Assembly (NCBI GenBank): GCA_964468375.1 | Contig: CAYXUW010000051.1 | Location: 1 to 16,647, forward strand | Length of the DNA stretch: 16,647 nt | Source of the DNA: CAYXUW01 sp964468375 | GTDB lineage: Bacteria > Planctomycetota > Phycisphaerae > Sedimentisphaerales > Anaerobacaceae | Direction: 5' to 3' | Part shown: positions 13,325 to 16,647 of the stretch, piece by piece | Numbering within the stretch: position 1 is the first letter of the stretch | Layout of the letters: every line of letters starts with the position of its first letter | Notes under the pieces: model-generated | What the model saw: the letters and a program-made list of their open reading frames with translations, nothing else | Databases searched by the model: none | Told to the model about the DNA's origin: nothing | Program-made: the position numbers and the translations under genes

Positions 13325-15025
13325 ATGGTTTATCCGTTTGCCAATATGGGAGCTGAACCGTTCGGCTATTTGAATTTAGCCCTTTTATTCGGGCTGGTTA
13401 TTTTGGGGGGCGCATTCGGCGCACGTCTTTTTCAGAAGTTTCGTATTCCTCAAGTTGTCGGCTGTATCGTTGTCGGAATATTTCTGGGCGACGGTTTTAA
13501 TTTGATCACGCCGGAAATTATCGAGAAGCTTAAGCCCTTTACAATGTTTGCTTTAGGACTGATAGGTTTTATGATTGGCGCGGAGCTTCGTCTTGATGTG
13601 TTTAAAAAGTATGGAAAGCAATTTTTCGTCATTTTGGTTTCCGAGGGTGTAGGTGCTTTTTTGCTCGTGGCTCTTGGAACTTCAGTGGGTATGTGGTTTA
13701 TAACAAGGAATATTTTTGCGGCAGTCGCGACCGGCCTTATGTTCGGAGCAATTGCTTCTGCTACGGCACCAGCGGCAACGGCAAATGTGCTGTGGGAATA
13801 TAAAGCGAGGGGGCCTCTTACGGCCACGATACTTGCTATTGTAGCGCTGGATGACGCTCTTGCACTTCTGCTTTACCGGGGGGAGGCTACGGGGGCAAAG
13901 GCGCTTATGGGCACAGGCCACAGTTCGGTCTTTGCCGCTATGGGGATGTTGTTAGGGGAAATTGTTGGTGCTGTGTTATTGGGGTTTCTGGCGGGGGTGT
14001 TACTATATTATTTATTAAAGTTCGTAAAAGCCGAGGATAAAATCCTCGAATTTGCGCTGGCGTCACTTTTGCTTGTTGTCGGTATTTCGATGGTACCCGG
14101 CATCGACCCGATTTTGCCGGCTATGATTTTGGGTGTAACAATTGCCAATTTGATTCCGCGGCAGAGTCAAAGTATGTTTAAGCTTGTCGAGAAATTTTCC
14201 CCGCCTGTTTATATCTCATTTTTTGTTCTTGCCGGAGCGCACATAGAGTTCAGCGCCTTAAGCGTGTGGACGGTTTCATTGATAATGTTATATATTTTCT
14301 GCAGGGTCGGGGGCAAGATGGCGGGAAGCTGGCTCGGCGCGAGTTTTTCCGGCGCGCCGTCTGTGGTTCGTAAGTACTTGGGGATTTGTTTGCAATCTCA
14401 GGCCGGTGTGGCTATAGGCCTTGCCATACTGGCCAGCCATCAGTTTGCCGCCGACCTTGGCCACACAATTATCATAGTGGTTATGACGGCAACATTTGTG
14501 ACGGAAATCGCCGGCCCGATGCTTGTTAAGGCGGGTGTTAAAAGGGCCGGCGAGGTAGGAATGAACGTTACCGAGGAGGACCTGATAAAGCGATATAAAG
14601 TTTCTGATGTTATGAATACCAATCCTACGAGCATTTTGCAGGATTTGCCGTTGCAGCAGATACTTGAGGTTTTCAGCACAAGTGACAGTATGTATTATCC
14701 GGTGATTGACAATCAATCTCGTATTATAGGGATAATCACTATTGCCGATATCAAAGAGATGTTTGCCAACATGGGTGTTGCCGGCTGGCTGCTGGCCTGT
14801 GATGTTGCCGGCCCGATGCTGGATAAGACTACGCCTCAGCAGCCGCTGGAAGAGGCATTGGACCGGATGAGTCGTTACGATTTGGAAAATATGCCGGTAG
14901 TAGCAGGTGTTGATAATGATGAGCTTGTCGGTGTTTTAGACTACCGAGCGGTGAACCGCAGGATAAGTGCCGAGGTATTACGCAGACGGCAAAAGGCTGA
15001 TGAGACGGCCTTGGCAACCGGTTGA
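13325..15025 (+). CDS. CPA2-type cation/proton antiporter with C-terminal CBS pair (second of tandem pair)
   Basis: A 566-residue paralog of the upstream antiporter, with the same plan. The membrane domain has IPQVVGCIVVGIFLGD (41-56), crossover ASATAPAATANVLWEYKA (144-161) and VALDDALAL (173-181, D176 and D177). The tail (about 413-566) has two CBS-like repeats (EEDLIKRYKVSDVMN, MYYPVIDNQSRIIGII). The two proteins share unusual details: the S/T-AP-rich crossover before the DD helix, the E(D/E)DLI..YKV.DVM junction, and a common end (ISAEVL, RQKAD). They look like a tandem duplication. One oddity: directly after the DD motif this copy reads LLYRGEATG where the first has IFAVAVALA, putting charges in an expected helix. 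ATG 13325 has only a poor ribosome site; M8 is an alternative. Translation may depend on the upstream gene. Confidence 0.87.
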   Translation: MVYPFANMGAEPFGYLNLALLFGLVILGGAFGARLFQKFRIPQVVGCIVVGIFLGDGFNLITPEIIEKLKPFTMFALGLIGFMIGAELRLDVFKKYGKQFFVILVSEGVGAFLLVALGTSVGMWFITRNIFAAVATGLMFGAIASATAPAATANVLWEYKARGPLTATILAIVALDDALALLLYRGEATGAKALMGTGHSSVFAAMGMLLGEIVGAVLLGFLAGVLLYYLLKFVKAEDKILEFALASLLLVVGISMVPGIDPILPAMILGVTIANLIPRQSQSMFKLVEKFSPPVYISFFVLAGAHIEFSALSVWTVSLIMLYIFCRVGGKMAGSWLGASFSGAPSVVRKYLGICLQSQAGVAIGLAILASHQFAADLGHTIIIVVMTATFVTEIAGPMLVKAGVKRAGEVGMNVTEEDLIKRYKVSDVMNTNPTSILQDLPLQQILEVFSTSDSMYYPVIDNQSRIIGIITIADIKEMFANMGVAGWLLACDVAGPMLDKTTPQQPLEEALDRMSRYDLENMPVVAGVDNDELVGVLDYRAVNRRISAEVLRRRQKADETALATG

Positions 15026-15035
15026 CGGATAGCGG

Positions 15036-15064
15036 TTGACAGTTTACAGGTGATAATTTATGGT
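15036..15064 (+). promoter_or_regulatory. Possible internal promoter upstream of rnpA
   Basis: TTGACA (15036-15041) and TATGGT (15059-15064, 4 of 6) are separated by 17 bases. Transcripts would start near 15071, inside the longest rnpA reading frame. If used, the GTG 15050 start would be excluded on that transcript. The -35 box is the second copy of a GGTTGAC direct repeat. Confidence 0.3.
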
Positions 15065-15478
15065 GGAGCTTTGAAGCGGTTGTCTTTTTCGAAGAGCAAG
15101 AGACTCGTCGACAATAAGCAGTTCAAAGATGTATTGGCTCGTGGAGTTAGGGTTGGTAAAGGTATGCTTATGCTCTATGTTGCTGAGAATGATTGCGGCT
15201 ATCCGAGGTTGGGTGTGTCGGTCGGCAAGTCTTACGGCAAGGCGGTTGTGCGCAACCGACTGAAACGCTTGCTGCGGGAGGCATTCCGGCAGAATCAGGA
15301 CCAAATTCCAGCTGGTTTTGATTATTTATTTGTTGTTTCGCCCGGGCGACTGAGGCAGGAAGGTAAATCAGCAGGCCTGAAAACTGCGCAGCCGGCATTT
15401 GAGCAGATAAATGCCTCATTTTTGGCTCTGGCAGCCGAGGCAGGGGGTTTGATAAAGAACAAAAAAGGCAGTCGTTAG
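15050..15478 (+). CDS. rnpA: Ribonuclease P protein component
   Basis: The small basic protein subunit of RNase P, which helps the catalytic RNA cut tRNA 5' leaders. The defining motif AVVRNRLKRLLREAFR is at 65-80 of the 142-residue frame, preceded by PRLGVSVGKSYGK (52-64). KRLVDNKQFKDVLARG is the usual N-terminal strand and helix. The start is uncertain. GTG 15050 gives 142 residues, but TTG 15080 (MSFSKSKRL) would give the usual short N-terminus and has GTGGAG 11 bases upstream. The tail beyond residue 100 is hydrophilic and somewhat longer than average. rpmH, the normal upstream partner, and yidD/yidC, the normal downstream ones, are absent. Here rnpA follows the antiporters and precedes a MerR regulator whose ribosome site overlaps the rnpA stop. 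Confidence 0.93.
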   Translation: MIIYGGALKRLSFSKSKRLVDNKQFKDVLARGVRVGKGMLMLYVAENDCGYPRLGVSVGKSYGKAVVRNRLKRLLREAFRQNQDQIPAGFDYLFVVSPGRLRQEGKSAGLKTAQPAFEQINASFLALAAEAGGLIKNKKGSR

Positions 15479-15482
15479 GAGA
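15477..15482 (+). promoter_or_regulatory. Ribosome-binding site supporting a TTG start for the MerR-like gene
   Basis: AGGAGA overlaps the rnpA stop codon (TAG 15476-15478) and ends four bases before TTG 15487. No ATG lies near the start of this frame. The overlap suggests the two genes are read from one transcript. Confidence 0.65.
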
Positions 15483-15486
15483 AATC

Positions 15487-15747
15487 TTGGGCCAGAAAAG
15501 CAAATTAGAGTTAATAGGTGCCGCCGCAAAAAAAGCTGGTATTTCGAGGCAATCTTTGCAATATTACCTTATGATTGGTTTGCTTGAGCCCACAGAGGTT
15601 ACACCGACGGGCAGACGGCTGTTTGATGAAAAAGCAATAGAGCGAATTAAGCTGATAAAAAAACTCAACGAGAGCGGCTATCCTTTGCGTGCTATAAGGG
15701 AATTATTTCTGCGGGGCAGAACTGATTTGAAAGGAAGCGAAAAGTGA
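15487..15747 (+). CDS. Small MerR-family DNA-binding regulator
   Basis: An 86-residue protein made almost entirely of a MerR-type winged helix-turn-helix. IGAAAKKAGISRQSLQYY (10-27) is the helix-turn-helix. LMIGLLEPTEVTPTGRRLF (28-46) is the strand and wing with the arginine-rich tip. AIERIKLIKKLNESGYPLRAIRELF (50-74) gives the following helices. It lacks the long dimerisation coiled coil and the effector-binding domain of full-length MerR proteins, so no inducer can be guessed. Start TTG 15487 is backed by AGGAGA four bases upstream. Its stop overlaps the GTG start of the MCE gene (GTGA, 15744-15747), so it is co-translated with a lipid-transport protein. It may regulate this operon or act as a nucleoid-type factor; both are inference. 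Confidence 0.85.
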   Translation: MGQKSKLELIGAAAKKAGISRQSLQYYLMIGLLEPTEVTPTGRRLFDEKAIERIKLIKKLNESGYPLRAIRELFLRGRTDLKGSEK

Positions 15748-16595
15748 GTGATTATGAAACCACACAGAGAGAACGAAATATCATCGTAGGTATTTTCGTG
15801 GTGGCGGCTATTTGCGCGCTCGTATGGCTTATATTCATATTTAACGATTTTCCCACTATTGTCAGCCAGCTCCGTTCGTTTCAGGTTTTCGTTCAGTTTC
15901 CGACGGCGCCTGGGGTTCTTAAGGATACCCCTGTTCGCTTCTGCGGTTATCCAATCGGCAGAGTGACAAAAGTTATGCCGCCTATGGTGCGCAAAGATTT
16001 GAATACCGGTCTGAAGTATCATCAGACGGTTGTTGTCCTTAGTATTAATGACAAATATGCAAATATTCCTTCTAATGTCGAGGTAAAATTGATGACGCGG
16101 GGATTGGGGAGCAGTTATATAGAGCTTTCAGTTGACCCCAAGCTGCTTCTGACACCGGAAGACCCGAATCGATCGGTTCTGGTTGATAATATGTGGCTTC
16201 AGGGCTCGACGGGCGTGGCTAATGAATTTTTCCCGGCAGACACCCAGAGAAAAGTGGAAGAGCTGATTGAGGGTCTCAGGGCTTTTGTAGGTAATGCCAA
16301 CGAAATTCTCGGTGACGAGGCGAACAAAGAAAATATCAAGACGACGTTGGCCAATTTATCGGCTGCATCGGAGAAGCTTGAAAAATTCCTTGCTTCGGGG
16401 GTTGATACGAGCGAGGAAATAAGCAAAACGGCGGCGGAACTGCGGTCGATTCTGGAGAAGATAAACGAAGGCCAGGGCAGCGCCGGCAAGCTGATAAATG
16501 ACGGGCGGTTGTATGAAAGTTTGCTTGAGAACACTCAGCAGATGCAGCTTTTGCTGGAAGAGTTAGAGTTGTTTTTAGCTAAATCTCGCGAATAG
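15744..16595 (+). CDS. MCE/MlaD-family lipid-trafficking protein
   Basis: A 283-residue protein with a short cytoplasmic N-terminus, one membrane helix (about 13-33, IIVGIFVVAAICALVWLIF), and an MCE domain (about 46-132) with FPTAPGVLKDTPVRFCGYPI and IGRVTKV, then TRGLGSSYIELS (118-129). MCE proteins form hexameric rings in the periplasm of two-membrane bacteria and carry phospholipids between membranes with an MlaE permease and MlaF ATPase. The rest (about 165-283) is predicted helical, with NEGQGSAGKLINDGRLYESL (241-260), common at the end of MlaD-like proteins. No permease or ATPase gene is in the window; they may lie further right or elsewhere. Start GTG 15744 overlaps the MerR stop and has AAGGAAG just upstream. 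The frame closes with TAG at 16593-16595, so the protein is complete. Confidence 0.9.
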   Translation: MSDYETTQRERNIIVGIFVVAAICALVWLIFIFNDFPTIVSQLRSFQVFVQFPTAPGVLKDTPVRFCGYPIGRVTKVMPPMVRKDLNTGLKYHQTVVVLSINDKYANIPSNVEVKLMTRGLGSSYIELSVDPKLLLTPEDPNRSVLVDNMWLQGSTGVANEFFPADTQRKVEELIEGLRAFVGNANEILGDEANKENIKTTLANLSAASEKLEKFLASGVDTSEEISKTAAELRSILEKINEGQGSAGKLINDGRLYESLLENTQQMQLLLEELELFLAKSRE

Positions 16596-16647
16596 GGTTT
16601 GCCAATCAAGTTAAAGTGATTTTTAACTGGTGTTAAGACCTGAATAC

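Noticed and set aside
15019..15041. GGTTGAC direct repeat as an attachment or integration site
   Set aside because: It is only 7 bases, with no integrase or tRNA nearby; more simply it supplies a possible -35 box.
15026..15060. rpmH (bL34) expected before rnpA
   Set aside because: Only about 25 bases separate the antiporter stop from the rnpA frame, so there is no room for the gene.
16609..16628. Hairpin AGTTAAA/TTTAACT after the MCE gene as a terminator
   Set aside because: The stem is 7 bp and AT-rich, and no T-run follows it.

Overview
The window looks like chromosomal, mostly housekeeping DNA from a bacterium with a two-membrane envelope. An MCE/MlaD-type lipid-trafficking protein argues for an outer membrane. 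A ThiD2-ThiE fusion, a transaldolase-phosphoketolase-acetate kinase operon, a divergent MnmE-like GTPase and many bulky intergenic repeats would suit a Planctomycetota (Phycisphaerae-like) fermenter or microaerophile. That placement is inference: no rRNA or other decisive marker is present. I see no phage, transposase, CRISPR array, tRNA or rRNA gene.

Layout. Positions 1-871 (minus) hold the N-terminal 290 residues of a ThiD2-ThiE thiamine synthesis fusion that runs off the left edge. A bacteriohemerythrin (1221-1634, minus) sits between two gene-poor gaps. These gaps carry three diverged copies of a hairpin-forming repeat of up to about 110 bp. A GYD-domain protein (1959-2261) follows, then, in transcription order on the minus strand, obg (5300-4296), coaX (4292-3510) and an MnmE-like GTPase (3497-2337), packed as one operon behind a recognisable promoter at 5353-5381.

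A divergent control region (5301-5521) separates this operon from a plus-strand operon of a transaldolase-family protein, phosphoketolase and acetate kinase (5522-10418). Together these three can turn sugar phosphates into acetyl phosphate, then acetate and ATP. The operon meets rpmA (bL27, minus) tail to tail with overlapping stop codons. rpmA has its own near-consensus promoter. A membrane-anchored TlpA-like thioredoxin (minus) follows.

From 11552 rightward everything is on the plus strand: two tandem paralogous cation/proton antiporters, each with C-terminal CBS domains, then rnpA, a small MerR-type regulator and an MCE/MlaD-family protein. The last three are tightly spaced and share ribosome-site or stop/start overlaps.

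The most unusual items are the repeat family around the hemerythrin gene, the MnmE-like GTPase that lacks the C-terminal catalytic cysteine motif, the compact phosphoketolase operon with a C-terminally extended transaldolase-like protein, the antiporter-CBS pair, and the rnpA-merR-mce arrangement. I found nothing that clearly amounts to a wholly new system.
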